Shown here: piece by piece, positions 12,041 to 23,565 of the stretch
Layout of the letters: each line of letters begins with the position of its first letter
How positions within the stretch are numbered: the first letter of the stretch is position 1
NCBI GenBank assembly: GCA_007922225.1
Contig: ML679961.1
Location: 74,474,652-74,538,651, forward strand
Length of the DNA: 64,000 bases
Source of the DNA: Emydura subglobosa
Taxonomy: Eukaryota > Chordata > Testudines > Chelidae
Direction of reading: 5' to 3'
Notes under the pieces: model-generated
Told to the model about the DNA's origin: nothing
The model's database searches: none
Seen by the model: the letters and a program-made list of their open reading frames with translations, nothing else
Program-made: the position numbers and the translations under genes

Positions 12041-14924
12041 TTGAAACCCTAGAAAGACTTCATCATTTAAAAATACTTAGTTGTCAGATTCAAAACTATG
12101 CTTTTATATTGATCCCTCAATATGAGATTGGTGGGAAATGCATTCATAAGCTAATTAAGGCAATTCAGGCCGTAGGACTCCTTCACATAAGAACTCCTAA
12201 TTTGGCTACTTTCCCCTGCATGATGGCCCACACTTCTTTAAGGGTCCATAGCCACTGACACAAGAACTGTCTGCTAGGAATATGGTACGACATTTCCCTT
12301 CTACAGGAAGGCTGGGACTAGTAATGGAGGAAGAAGGAGGACTTGGGTCCCATCCAGCTAAAGAGAAGATTCTGTGTAGCACGTATGCCAAAACTACCTC
12401 AGCATGGCCAAAATAGGATGGTAGTAGTGAGAGTCCCTCACACAGTCTTCTGCCAGGATAGTATTGGCTGGTGCCTTCAGAGTTAACACCCCATTAGATA
12501 CGTAAATGGGACAACTGTTAGAGCTATTGTTTCAGGTTGTCCCCAGACTCGGGCAGGCATTAATGCTTTGGCTATCCTGGGATGATATTTTGAAGCTTTT
12601 TCACAACCATGAGGGTTAGAAACAATTTTAAAAATATGAAAACTAAGATTTTGACATCACTTAACTTTAGAAGGTGTCGGCTTCTGAATGTGTCTGTAGT
12701 GCCTATGGCTTCAGCCAGACCTGGCTATGTGTGCAGATCAAAACACAAATGATCATAAAAATGTAATAGTTTTCTTCACTATTTTACAGTGTGAAACTGA
12801 GGGATTTTGCACATTTTCAAGGTTTTAAGTTTTTGTACAGTATGAAAAATCATTCAACATTTCTTACATTTATTTACTAGACTATATTGAATTAATTTTG
12901 CATTTATAGATAGTTCGTTGTAAAGGGGTTATATAGGTTTCAGAGGGAACATAAAGAAAACATCTAACTCTGTCTGAAATGATGGCGATTAAAAGGATTC
13001 AGAAATTCAGACAGTCAGTAATCAGTTAGAAACAGGTAGTGCAGAAAACATCCTATCCCATAAACAGGAGGTTTTCAAGTTTGTTGGTGCAGGTGTATAT
13101 TGCTATACATTGTAGATGGCATGCAAGTGAAAACATTCAATAACATTGGGTGAGGAAAGCATAATGATTAGTACTTGTTATGGGTAGTGTAATATAATTA
13201 GACTAGCTAATGGGAATACATGGGAATATGTAGCTAATGGAAATAATGGTAGAACACTTAATTTATGAGGTTGAAAATAAAATCTTTCACAGAAGAAAAT
13301 AGTGGAAATAAAGCAAAACACTGTTTAAAAATCTGTCTTTAAGATATTTACAGTAACAATCATATTCTTATGTATCTCAGAACATTTTACAAGAATGAAT
13401 AGATTAATTTTCTTAGCACCCCTGGGAGAGATTGTACTCTGATGCAGGCAGGAGACAGGTGTACAAAGAAGTAAGTCTGATTTATAAGTGCTTTATCAGA
13501 GATTATTTGGAAGTAACACAGTCAGTCAGCATTCCTACCAGGAGCAGTGAAGTACTTATTGGAACCAGTGCATCTTTTGAGAACTATCCTTCACTACTAC
13601 AGTTTGGGCCTGATTTTAGTGGGTATAAATGACCACAACTCTATTGATGTCAACAGAGATTTGGCCATTTTCAGTAGCTCAGGGATTTGCTTCCTGTTTG
13701 TAGTTTTTATTTTAATGAAGATAATAGTTAAAATATACCAAACCTTCCCAATTTTGCCAACTTGACACTAAAAGTCAGGTTAGTTAACCGTTAGTTATCA
13801 ACCTACACACACGGGCATATTGTTCTTCTTAAACTCCAAAGGGCCTTTGCTGGGAGCGATCTGCATCTTCTTAAGTGCTGAGATCACCTTTCATGTCCCC
13901 CAAAAAACAGGCCATCAGGTTGGCCATCACTGCTATGTCCTTCAGTTGCATGTGGATGACGATGTACATTAAATTTTTAATAGCATGCTTTAACAAAAGT
14001 TCTGTATTATGGAATTTGCGATAGCAGTTGATTACAAAGTCTGATAATCTGAACAGATTTTGAAAGAGAAAAGCAAAGGAAAAATGTGCAAGCCAGCTTC
14101 ATCTGCTCTGTTTCCTCTGAAATTCCCTTACTGACAGTTGAGGATCAGATGTTCTGAAATCTCCTATTTGATACTGGCTGATTGTTTCTCCCTGCAACCC
14201 AGGTGAAATTCAGGTCAGTCCATTTTACTCCACCTGGTTGCTCAGCTGGAAAAACAACTGAATGGTGCCTCAGATGGCTCAGATTGAGCCCCAAGTGACA
14301 TTTGTAGCTTGAAAATAACACTGTTATTCAATTAGTCGAGCGGGGACAGGAGGGGAGAATGCAACTGCATTTAGTGAGCAAACCCTACAACTCGAGAAGA
14401 TTTTGTCAATTTCATGTGACTTAGACTTTTCAGTAATGCCAACAGAATAGGCTTTGGCTTGTTTTATTTTTCAAAAACAAAACATGTTTGATACTTTTGT
14501 TAGTGGGTTTGTCTTTGCTGTATTGTTAACTCAAGGCATGACTTGGAATTTGCCCCTAACTTGACTCCAGTCCACACACAAAAATATATAGCTCATATTA
14601 AGTGGTGCATAAAAACCCCAGCTAGCTGGACCATTGGAGGGGTGAGGAGAAGAGAGGACTGATGCTTAAACTAGTAATGCTGTAGTGATGGAGACCAGCT
14701 CAAATTACAACTCATCAACTGTTAAACCCATCATTCTGTTCTAATCAAATGACTCTATGTACCTCAAATATATTGCAGTATGATCATACTCACTTGAGGT
14801 AGGCTAACTTGAGTGCACTAACTTGAGTTAACTGTTGCAGTGGAGACAAGCCCAAGGAAAGAGTAGCTGGGAAATGGTGATTTTGAAATAAAGCTTTAAC
14901 TCTATAGAAGGTGTTGTTGAAAAC
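12041..14924. other. No gene; candidate conserved stretch at 14100-14480
   Basis: No coding region or clear transposon. Small open frames (12016-12258, 13432-13632, 13547-13765) lack domains. 13605-13680 resembles a short palindromic reptile repeat that includes 'gggcctgattt'. The part at 14100-14480 is free of repeats and compositionally balanced, so it could be conserved regulatory DNA; this is inference only. Confidence 0.4.
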
Positions 14925-15075
14925 AGCGAGGTAACATAGTCCAGTTGATAGGGCACTGGATTGGAAGTCAGAAGATTTGTATTCTATTCCTGGCTTGGCC
15001 ACTGGCTTGCAGTGAGACCTTGGGCAAGTCACCATCTTTCTGTGCCTCTATTTCCTTTCCCATTTTTTGTCTATT
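14925..15075 (+). repeat. MIR SINE, plus strand
   Basis: Shows the tRNA-like head (tccagttgatagggcactgg), the B-box area (gtattctattcctggcttgg) and the core phrase gaccttgggcaagtcaccat, ending in the cctcagtttcc-like box (cctctatttcc). One of the better preserved MIR copies in the window. Confidence 0.85.
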
Positions 15076-15210
15076 TAGAGAGTCTACATGAGGAGTGACT
15101 CCGGAATAGCTGTTGCAGATGAACTCCATATGTGGATGTTCTTATCTGAAATAAGAGTGCCTTATTCCAAATTACCTTAATCCAGATTATTTATCATGTG
15201 CAGACAAGCC
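15076..15210. repeat. Possible small MITE remnant
   Basis: Sits between the MIR body and a SINE tail, which suggests an insertion. It contains ttatctgaaataagagtgcc followed by an inverted-looking attcc/aatcc section and ends in gtgcagacaagcc, a TIR-like end of turtle DNA transposons. No clear target duplication. Confidence 0.35.
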
Positions 15211-15345
15211 ATTAGATTGTAAAGGCTTTGGGGCAAGGATGGTCTCCTAGCGTGTGTTTGTACAATTGCTAGAGGAATAGAATTCCAATCCCTGATATAG
15301 GCCTCTAGGCACTACCCTAAACAAGAGGTGTCAATATTATTGTAA
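15211..15345 (+). repeat. SINE 3' tail (plus strand)
   Basis: attagattgtaaaggctttg followed by gtgtttgtacaattgctaga and ggcctctaggcactaccct is the typical tail of a common reptile/bird SINE. With the MIR at 14925 it may once have been one element, later split. Confidence 0.65.
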
Positions 15346-15370
15346 GTAGTTGGAGCAACTGACTCATCAG

Positions 15371-16473
15371 TGTGATATTTTCTTGGGGCACCCAGAAGTA
15401 TGGGTCACATAGTTACTCTGTGCCTTAGCAAAAGAAATACTTGCTGGAGTTAAACTCTGTATCAGTTCCCTAACAGTCAGCCACTCAAATAATCTCCTCC
15501 AAAGCTCTGCCACCTTTTATTTTGCCTTGAAGGTAACACTTGGTGCAGCCCAGTTCCAAAGCCCTCTGGAAGAACATTCCCCTGGAGTACATAGCTCCTC
15601 CCACTGGACACTTACAGAATTACCAAATTTGCTATCTCCAGAAAGAGAGAGTGCACACACCAGCTTGTTTGATTCAACTATGAATTCACAGTTTGTTTAA
15701 TATTATAGATTTGAGATCTGCTTATGATAAAACAAAGAGAAATTTATAACAAAGATAGAGATTTAAGATATACTGAATAAGGATAGTGGAAACAGATATG
15801 TTAACAAAATTATAACATGCTTCTGAGACTAAGCATAGCTTTAGCTGACTTTCTTTGTGTAAGATAAGCTTCTCGCCTAAAGTAACCAATCTGCATCTCC
15901 GGCCTCTGGGGTCCAGGATCCAACTTTTATGGATGCAAAAAGCACTGTCCTTTTTTGCTCCCTCAGTGATGGACAACAAAATGTCTTTTTGCTGCTTCTT
16001 ATAACACCTTGCTCCCAACTCATTGATTTGACTGCAGGGGCTACACAATCCCCTGTGATTTTAGTGTCTGATGTCTTCCTTCGATGATTTCATGTCCCCC
16101 TGTTGACTCATATGCAAATACACTCTCATTGTGTTTTGGCTTTTTCACTGTTTGATTTACATCACAGACCTAGGCAGACAGGTAAATCATCATTCCTTTA
16201 TCTTGGACAACCTTGTTTATCAACCTTGCCTGGTTAAAGAGTTTAAATATATATATAGTATATACATACAGCTTCTTGAATAACACTAGTACATACATCT
16301 TGCAATTTCTATGATGACCATTATGATATAAGCTTTAATTTGACACTTCCTTACTACCATGTTCCTTATAGATAAATACTATTACAGCTATATGTTAGGT
16401 GTGGTAAGTTTGTCAGGCCTGATAGGAGTTGCTGACACAGAGTAGTGAACCACCAATGGGACTCTGTATCACA
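15371..16473. mobile_element. Probable solo LTR, 1.1 kb
   Basis: The ends are TGTGATA at 15371 and TATCACA at 16467-16473, a perfect 7-bp inverted pair of the TG...CA type used by LTR retroelements. The flanks are atcag (15366-15370) and gtcag (16474-16478), a 5-bp target duplication with one mismatch. Length is right for an LTR. A minus-strand AATAAA lies at about 15517-15522, which would fit a minus-strand LTR with a short R-U5, but a TATA box is not certain, so orientation is left open. No internal retroviral or gypsy genes lie beside it, hence solo. The family is not assigned. Confidence 0.65.
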
Positions 16474-16533
16474 GTCAGAAAAGGCTAACAGTATTAAATA
16501 TACAGAGCCTGGTCAAATAATTCCTATGAGGCT

Positions 16534-16945
16534 AGGTGGTTCTCAACCTTTCCAGACTACTGTATCCCTTTCAGGAGTCTGATTAGTCTTGCACATCCCA
16601 AGTTTTACCTCACTTAAAAAGTTATTTGCTTACTAAATCAGACATAAAAATACAAAAGTGTCACAGCACACTGTTACTGAACAATTGCTTACTTTCTCAT
16701 TTTTACCATATAATTATAAAATAAATTGAATGGAGTATAAATATTATTCTTACATTTCAGTGTATAGTATGTACAGCAGTATAAACAAGTCATTGTCTGT
16801 ATGAAATTTTAGTTTGTACTGACTTTGCTAATGCTTTATATGTAGCCTGTTGCAAAACTAGGCAAATATCTAGATGAGTTGATGTACCCCTGGCAGACTT
16901 CTGTGTATCCCCAGTGGTCCATGTACCCCTGGCTGAGAACCACTG
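16534..16945. mobile_element. hAT-type nonautonomous element, 0.41 kb
   Basis: Terminal inverted repeats read ggtggttctcaacc at the left and ggctgagaaccactg at the right. The interior phrase on 'constant text' such as tgtcacagcacactgttact matches a nonautonomous family common in turtles. No 8-bp target duplication is visible (atgaggct left, ggtttagt right). Harbinger-type sequence begins right at its right end. The likely explanation is insertion in a Harbinger copy and later loss of that copy's left part. Confidence 0.8.
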
Positions 16946-18384
16946 GGTTTAGTGGTTTGTGAAGGGGGTTACTACAAGTGCCTAGGGAGACTATTCTGAA
17001 TATTGGTAATATTTTCCACAGGCTGGGATAATCGGACCTGATCTCACTCTTAAGGGTAACCCAGGATGCAAGGGTGCATCTCCTGCATGCATGTGGCTTT
17101 AGACTGGCTCTGTATGCTGCTTGCCTGTATGCTGCTCTGTTCCCTGCAGAAATAATTGCTGGATGGCACAGCAAAGTTTCCTATCGCAGGGGGAGAAATA
17201 AGACTGCTCTGCGAAGGAAACTTCAGCAGAGGATTGCAGAATACCTACAGGAAAGTCTCCTCAAGATCTCTATGGAGGATTCCCAGGACATCCCCATGTA
17301 AACAAACTTTTCCGCTGGGCCCCCATTGCCTAATGCACAGGGTCTGTTGTTAATTTCTGTCTCTTATTCCTCATCCACTCAAAGTACATAAGAGCTCAGT
17401 CTCCTCTTACCATGACGTATCAAAGCAAAATGAGCCCTTATGGAGCTCTCCTTTCCTGCATCATGCATGCCAGAGCCGGAGTGCTGGGACTGGCTAGATC
17501 CCTCAGGAGTCAGAAAAGAGGTCCTGACTCACTGTGCCACTGGACGATCCTGCCATGGGCTCCACATCATTCTCCAGCTCCATTTCCTCACTTACCACTT
17601 CATCCTCCGGGTTGAGTCCACTGGCCGATGCCTGTAGTCCCCCCCGAAGTATCCATGAGGCTCTTGGCAGTTGAGATAGTGTTGCTGCCGAGGATGGTGT
17701 GCAGCTCCTTGAAGAAGTGGCAGGTCTTCGGTCCTGCACCAGAGTGATGGTTGGCCTCCCTTGCCTTCTAGTATGCCTGCCACAGCTCCTTGATCTTAGC
17801 CCGGCACTGCTGCGTGTCCCTGTCATGCTCCTTCTCCTGCATGCCACTGGCAATCAGCCCGTAGGTATCAAAGTTCCTACAGCTGGAGTGAAGCTGCAAC
17901 TGCTTACCCCTCTCTACCCATAGACCCAGCAGATCCAACAAATCCGGTATACTCCATGCGGGAGTGCATCTGCTGCAGAAAGCTGGCATGGTCAGCTGGG
18001 AAGATGCTGTGTGAACTGGGCATGCCAAGCAAACAGGAAGAGGAATTTCAAAAATTCCCAGGTCTTTAAACAGGGAAGGGGCACATACCTGTGTACCTTC
18101 AGAGCAACGGAGTTGAAACTGATGGCCAGAGCAGTCAGGATGGGGATTGCGGGACAACTTCTGGAGTCCAATTAGGGTGACATAACCAAATACAGTGTCT
18201 ACACTGATACTATGTTGGTCTAACTATGTCACAAAAAGCCCTATGCCTCTTATTGAGGTGGTTTTATTATGTCAGTGTAACAGGAGTTACATCGGTGGGA
18301 GGAGCATTGTAGTATGTATACCTCCACTGTTTTGTTGACAAAAGCTGACGTTTGTTGACAAAACTGTTTAGTATAGACAGGGTT
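16946..18384. mobile_element. Harbinger (PIF) element, left-truncated
   Basis: From 16946 to 18384 this parallels 46200-47685 block by block: the ttccacagg junction, the gcaaagtttcctat stretch, the aacaaacttttcc stretch, a Myb-like frame on the minus strand and the same right end with ttgacaaaa and tatagacaggg. The right TIR decays at 18371-18384, followed by TTA at 18385-18387. The left TIR and the transposase side are missing. No active protein can be made. Confidence 0.8.
17503..18000 (-). pseudogene. Myb/SANT-like second protein of Harbinger (remnant)
   Basis: Two overlapping minus-strand frames contribute. The upstream one (18157-17768) holds SIPDLLDLLGLWVERGKQL and HSSCRNFDTYGLIASGMQEK, then RDTQQCRAKIKELWQAY, the Myb/SANT-like DNA-binding domain carried by Harbinger elements. 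After a shift the frame at 17853-17503 continues with PRASWILRGGLQASASGLNP, a Glu-rich acidic stretch (EDEVVSEEMELENDV) and DLFSDS. Family knowledge: this protein helps transposase reach the nucleus and bind ends. The frame is broken by one shift. Confidence 0.8.
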
Positions 18385-18387
18385 TTA

Positions 18388-18605
18388 GACTATTATCAGG
18401 GAAAACTTCCAAAGAGAAAGATCTCTTAGAATGGGGAATTATTTCCAAAGGGAAATGATGAGAGCCCCAGCATTTGAGACACTTAAAATAGACTAGACAG
18501 GCCATTAAAGAAGGTACTTCAGGAAACAATTCTGAACTGGAAGGAATGGACTAAGTAACCTAGTCCATCTACAACAATTATACAGATGCCTGCATAGAGC
18601 ACCAC
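18388..18605 (+). repeat. CR1-like 3' end fragment
   Basis: Contains remnants of a CR1 C-terminus and 3' UTR: gagagccccagcatttgaga, aaaatagactagacaggcc and ggactaagtaacctagtcc. More diverged than the copies at 1-970 and 31903-32300. It starts at the right end of the Harbinger copy. Confidence 0.6.
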
Positions 18606-20815
18606 AGTGATGGGAACAATTCTGTTTTTAAGAGGAAGACTATCTGACACAAGAAATGTAAATCATGCATATAACCAGATATTTCAGACTTGTGGGCAAA
18701 ATTCATAGATGAATTACATTAAGAGAGTTTACAGAGTCTGTGCTCAAGTTTTGGAAACCAACTCCTTGATGCTTTTTGCCTTTTTCAGTATGACACTGAG
18801 TTTAACAACGAGAACAGACTTTCCCCAAACAGCACACAGCATTTAAACCCTTGTATGCCACTTTCTTGCTCTTATGAAACACTTGTATCTATCATTTTCA
18901 ATAGCCCCATGTAACAGGCTGGAAACAGCTGAAAGCCTCTGATTGGGCCTCATTTGTAAATAAACACATAAACTATTGTAGATTTCCACAGTACAAATGG
19001 AAGAGAAGTCCATGCAGACTGTGCTTAACAACTGTCCACTGATTTCTCTTGGCCATGGTGTTGTTCATAAAATAGTTGTAATATAATTTGAGGCTTTCCC
19101 AATGATAAGAGCCTTATCACTTGGCCTCTGAGAAAAGAAATACTTTACACATGGGTGCTCAAGGATGGGAAGGTACCATTTCCCAGTAAACACATCTGCA
19201 TGTCCTATGTCCTTTTGGAAAACAAACTGTTGGATCATTTGTTTGTGAGATGGCTCACTGTTTCTTTTTTCTCTGTCTGTTGGTAAAGAAGGATAGAATA
19301 GATAATCCCATGTTGGAACTGGATGTCCAAGGTGTGATTTACTGGAGTGCATTTATCATTTCTCTCTGACTGTAAGCTGTGGGCCTGAGACAAATTGAGT
19401 CCGTCAGCCTTTATCTTTTCATTTCTATTTGCTTGTCAAAAAACTGAAATAATAGAAAGAAAGGGGAATTGCCTAGGAAGGAAGTTGAGGTGAAAGTCAA
19501 GCTACAGGGAGTCTACCTTAAATTATCTTTACCATATCCTATTCAGCTGAAGTCCAAATCCTATTCAGATGGGAGAGAGTAAATCTGTCTAGCTTAACAT
19601 ATATATTTATACACATGACCACAGGAGTTTATATGTACAGTTTTTGTATTAAGATTCTGCTACTGTATTAGAAAAGAATACTGGGGGTTAAAGGTGAAAA
19701 ATTCAGCCAGAAGACACAGTTAACATTTTTCTTTTTTCAGCTGCATATTTACATAATATGCAATTGACTGTAAAATAGAGAGATCCTATAGCCAAGGGAA
19801 TCCAATGAAATGATTTATTTTATAAAAGCTGGCTTCAAGGGAATGCAAGGGTCTATTTGTGTGAAAGAAAATGAATCCAGCATACAAAATCCAGGCAATT
19901 GCTATTAGTATTGCTGCTGTACTAATTGCTACAATAAGTATGTTGGGTAGAAAATGGAATAAAATGTGATGGACCTCAAATGATTCAGAAATTAATTTCA
20001 GATAATAAATTGCTCTAAATCATAAGAACTGTCCTGTGAAATGCTGAACACTTCCAGCAAGATGTCGCCTGCTTCAACTACTACTGGCTTCTAGTAGGTA
20101 CATAGTTGTTTTGACTTGAAAATCAAGGTGGAAATCTCATGAGATTTTCTCCCAAGAATTTCCACTGCTTTCTAGTTTCAGTTGGTTTATGTAAACTATG
20201 AAAAGTCTTGCAATAGTCCTTTTTCCTTCCACCTTTCCAATGTTTTGAGGATGCTTATTAATTTAAATGGAATATATGGGCCCGAAGAATCAAAGGAGTT
20301 AACATGACCCTGTAACTTTCCAAAATTAAACAGGAATTGAGATTTGGGACCTCAGCCTGCTTATATTATAGCAAACACATCTTTTAATCCTTTGTTAAAG
20401 AAGGAAAAAAAATTGAAGTATTTGAAATGTAGATTATTAAATAAGGCTACCATTTTAATAATTTCCTTTGTTCATTTTCCCTTTAGCTGGAGAGAGTTTT
20501 AGAAGGAAATCCCCTATATCAGAGTCTCTTAAATGGTATTAAAGATGATAATAATTGTGCTTCATAGGGAAAAGAGAAAAAGTTTATTGAGATGGGCTGG
20601 AGCTGTTGTTGTTGAAGTATGATTCTATTTCCTAGAAGACAAAACAAGACGAACACATACAAGAAGGGAAAGAAGAGAACAGCAAAGATTGAAAATGCAG
20701 CTTTTGTCCCTGGGGTTGACTCTCATTTGCAAACTTCTTGTTGGAAAAACACAGGCACAGTACACCATTTCATCAGCCACTCCTAGGCCTGGCAAATTTG
20801 TAGTAGAATTGGGCT
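18606..20815. other. No gene seen
   Basis: Unique AT-rich sequence. The minus frames at 18843-19031 and 19065-19352 have no domain. No repeat boundaries stand out. Confidence 0.5.
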
Positions 20816-20823
20816 GTTTAGGA
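20816..20823. repeat. Left 8-bp target duplication (gtttagga)
   Basis: Identical to 21887-21894; together they flank the hAT-type element at 20824-21886. Confidence 0.85.
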
Positions 20824-21117
20824 CAGTGTTTCTCAATTTTTTAAGTAGCAAGTACCCCCTAACTTCTGAAAATTTTAATAAGTACCCCAACACTCAATTT
20901 TCCACAGGATTTTATATTTACAGACTAACGTGAGCCATATGTTGGAAGAAGGGCTGAGTATATAAGTACGTGATATGACAGATGTTACCACCTTCACACC
21001 AGGGGTGCACAACTCAAGTATGTACCTGGGCTAGAGGTGAGGTTGGCCAAAGCTAGGAGGCTTTGAGCGGCATGCCAATGCTGGGGAATATAAAGCACCG
21101 CGCCAAATATTTTGCCA

Positions 21118-21196
21118 TAGATTTGAGAGGAGGAAGGGGTGAGAGAGATACAGGGAAGGAGGGCGAGAGAGAGGGAGAGAGAGGAAAAGAGGGTAA
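21118..21196. repeat. GA-rich low-complexity tract
   Basis: Mostly GA/GAGA runs (gagagagagggagagagagg), located inside the hAT-type element just before its GC-rich core. Confidence 0.8.
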
Positions 21197-21559
21197 CTGG
21201 TGAAATCTGGGGCTGTCATAGTTGTCAATGTCACTGCTCAGCTAGAGAAGTGAAATTGACAAGTTTTCTGGGCACTGGGCTTTGAGCCAGGGAGCGGGGG
21301 CTGCCAGCCCAGAAGGTAGGTGACTGCCACCCAATCCAAGCTGGAGCAGAGGAGGCTTCCACGCCGGCTGGGACCCAGGGATGTGGTCAGGCGGCTGCTG
21401 CCCAATTTCAAGCTGGGGCACTAGAGGCTGTCCTTCAGTTCCGAGCTGGGGCACGGGTGGCTGCCATCCAGCTGTGAGGCCAGCTCCCAAGATGCAGGAA
21501 GCTGCCACTGGGCTCCCACCTGGGAGCTGGGGGCGAAGCGGGGGGGCTGCCACCCACAT

Positions 21560-21799
21560 CCCAGCTAGGAGCTGTGATCAGGCAGGAAGCAGGGGGCTAC
21601 TGTGCGCCTTCCCCAAAAGCCGGTGGCTGCTGCCCACCTCCCATCTGGGAGCTGTGACTGGGCGGGAAGTGGGAGGCTGCTGCCCGCCTTCCCCAGAAGC
21701 CAGGGACTGCTACATACATCCCATCCAGGAGCTGGGACTGCGTGGGAAGCAGGCTGCTGCCGCCCGGTTTCCCCAGAAGTCGGCAGCTGCCGCTCGCCT
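21560..21799. repeat. 80-bp tandem repeat, three units
   Basis: The phrase 'cccatctgggagctg' recurs in variants with starts at 21560, 21640 and 21720, an exact 80-bp period. Each unit carries gggaagc..., gctgctgccc and ttccccagaagcc blocks. A looser, shorter-period version extends left to about 21280. Units differ by scattered substitutions. Confidence 0.8.
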
Positions 21800-21886
21800 C
21801 CCCTTCACTCTGTTTTTCCCCAGGTACCCCCTGCCTGTGTCTCACAGACCCCCAGGGGTACATGTATCTCAGGTTGAGAAACTATG

Positions 21887-21894
21887 GTTTAGGA
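21887..21894. repeat. Right 8-bp target duplication (gtttagga)
   Basis: Exact copy of 20816-20823. Confidence 0.85.
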
Positions 21895-23395
21895 CATTGC
21901 TTTTAGCTGTCTGCTTTCTGGTCACAGGCTTACAGTAGTGTTGCAAAATATACAGATTAGGTGGACTGAGCCAGACCCTCATTAGATAGAAGGCAAAAGA
22001 AGGATAGAAAAGAAAAGAAATAAGGTGGAGAAGGAAAAAGCTACACTTATGTGTGTGAGAGAGAGGGAGACTAAGTCTCACATCCCAGGTGGTGATGTGG
22101 ATTTAGCCGCAGCTGGTGGAGATGGCGATGTCATAAGGTTCCACTCTTTTATTCGGTGTGGTCAGAACATCTTTCAGTATCAGAATGATGAAGGCACAAT
22201 GGTGTCTTGCTGGATCCTAGGATCCCAGAAGATGGTGGGTGTGGCAGTTGTGATGGTGAAGCTCCTCCCTCTTCTTTCAGTCAGTAATTGTCTGCAAACA
22301 CTTCTGTTTGCATTTTTTTTCTCAAAAGTTTTTTTTTTGGGTGGGGGGAGGGAACCCAAAAAGAAGTGGTACATGGAATATGTCATCCTCTCATTATTTT
22401 GTCCACCCATAAGGCCTAATTTCTGACACCAATTTTGATCCATTGGTTTCTGGTTCCCACACTTTTCTTGTTTATCAGGCATGATCTTAACACAGTCTTT
22501 GAACTATATCAGTAGGCCTTTCTGTTTCTTTCCATTTTCCTTTTTCACCTTTTCCTATCAACATTTGGTGTTTTAGATTATTGTGATATTTTGTGAACTT
22601 TCATTCACTTTTTATAGTAGAGTACACAGTTAAGATAAATTTGTAAGCCCAATTATTACAAGAGGAAAATAGTGTCTTATACTTCTGATGGTAAAGTTAT
22701 TATTATTTATTGCTGAATAACTTCATTCTAAACAGAGTGTCACCATAACCAGGATTGCAGTTTGTACATTTGATGTATTGGAATAATTTGAGATTTTCAT
22801 TTTTTGAATACTATAACTTTTAAAAAGAGCTCAAATCAACATTTCAGAGCAAACCACTCACCAAATGTCAGTGAAATTCAGATCCAGATCTTAACTTAGT
22901 AAATGGATCAATCTCTGCTTTATACTCTGGGTCTGATTCTGATTTCACACAAGGATCAGACTGGTACTCTCCCAAGAGTTATTTCACCATGATGCCAAAA
23001 TCAGATGTGACTCAGGAAACAAATTTGACAAAATCCCTGAAAAATGCAGTAATCCATCTAATCCTTAAAAAGCGAACGTGGGATGCAGAAAACCTCTCTA
23101 CCTCTCCAAACTCCCATTCTATTGGCAAATTTGTTGACATGCAGTGATAACCAATCTCCAAAAACATGTGATATCTGCCAACATACTAGACATTTCAGAA
23201 CATGTTTCAAACAAAGGCACAATAAAGAGACTGCCCTAGTAGCACTTAAAAGATTACTTACTCAAGGCAATGAATAAGGAAAGTACCTCAATGCTCATAC
23301 TACTTGGCATTTCTAAAGCTTGCAAGCCAGTTGATCACAAGGTGCCACTGATCTACTGAAATAATATAGCTGAGTACAATGGCACCAGTTTCACC
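21895..23395. other. No gene seen
   Basis: Unique sequence; 22310-22350 has T and G runs. 22925-22970 resembles a short palindromic reptile repeat ('gggtctgattctgattt'). No domain in any frame. Confidence 0.5.
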
Positions 23396-23565
23396 TTCCA
23401 ACAGAACACACATAGTATGCTGCAAGGATCCATTTTATTTTCCCTCCTCATCACTCAGATGAAAGCATTTGACAAGATTGTGGGACACCTCAGGTACTGC
23501 TGCCAACAATTTGCTGAGGACACCCAGCTATATATATCTTCTCCACGTATTCAGAAAACAGCACT
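23396..23565 (+). pseudogene. Non-LTR reverse transcriptase fragment
   Basis: The frame at 23417-23599 reads LQGSILFSLL..., then KAFDKIVGHL and QQFAEDTQLYIS. This is the LINE RT segment from the 'PQGSILSPLLF' block to the 'YADDTQLYIS' active site. The first catalytic Asp is Glu here (FAED). Only this short piece is left; the clade (L2/CR1-like) is not certain. Confidence 0.65.

Larger units (their letters stand above)
20824..21886. mobile_element. hAT-type nonautonomous element with GC-rich tandem core
   Basis: Left end cagtgtttctcaa pairs with the right end ttgagaaactatg as a 13-bp imperfect terminal inverted repeat (two mismatches). Both sides carry the same 8-bp duplication gtttagga, the hAT signature. 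The outer parts are AT-rich, while 21240-21800 is GC-rich and built of repeated blocks. No transposase frame is present. Frames of up to 185 codons inside (21381-21938 plus, 21242-21559 minus) come from the high GC content and repeat structure, run past the element's end in one case, and are not genes. Confidence 0.88.

Noticed and set aside
21381..21938. 185-codon open frame in the GC-rich hAT core
   Set aside because: It lies over an 80-bp tandem repeat, runs past the transposon end into unique DNA, overlaps open frames on the other strand and has no domain.
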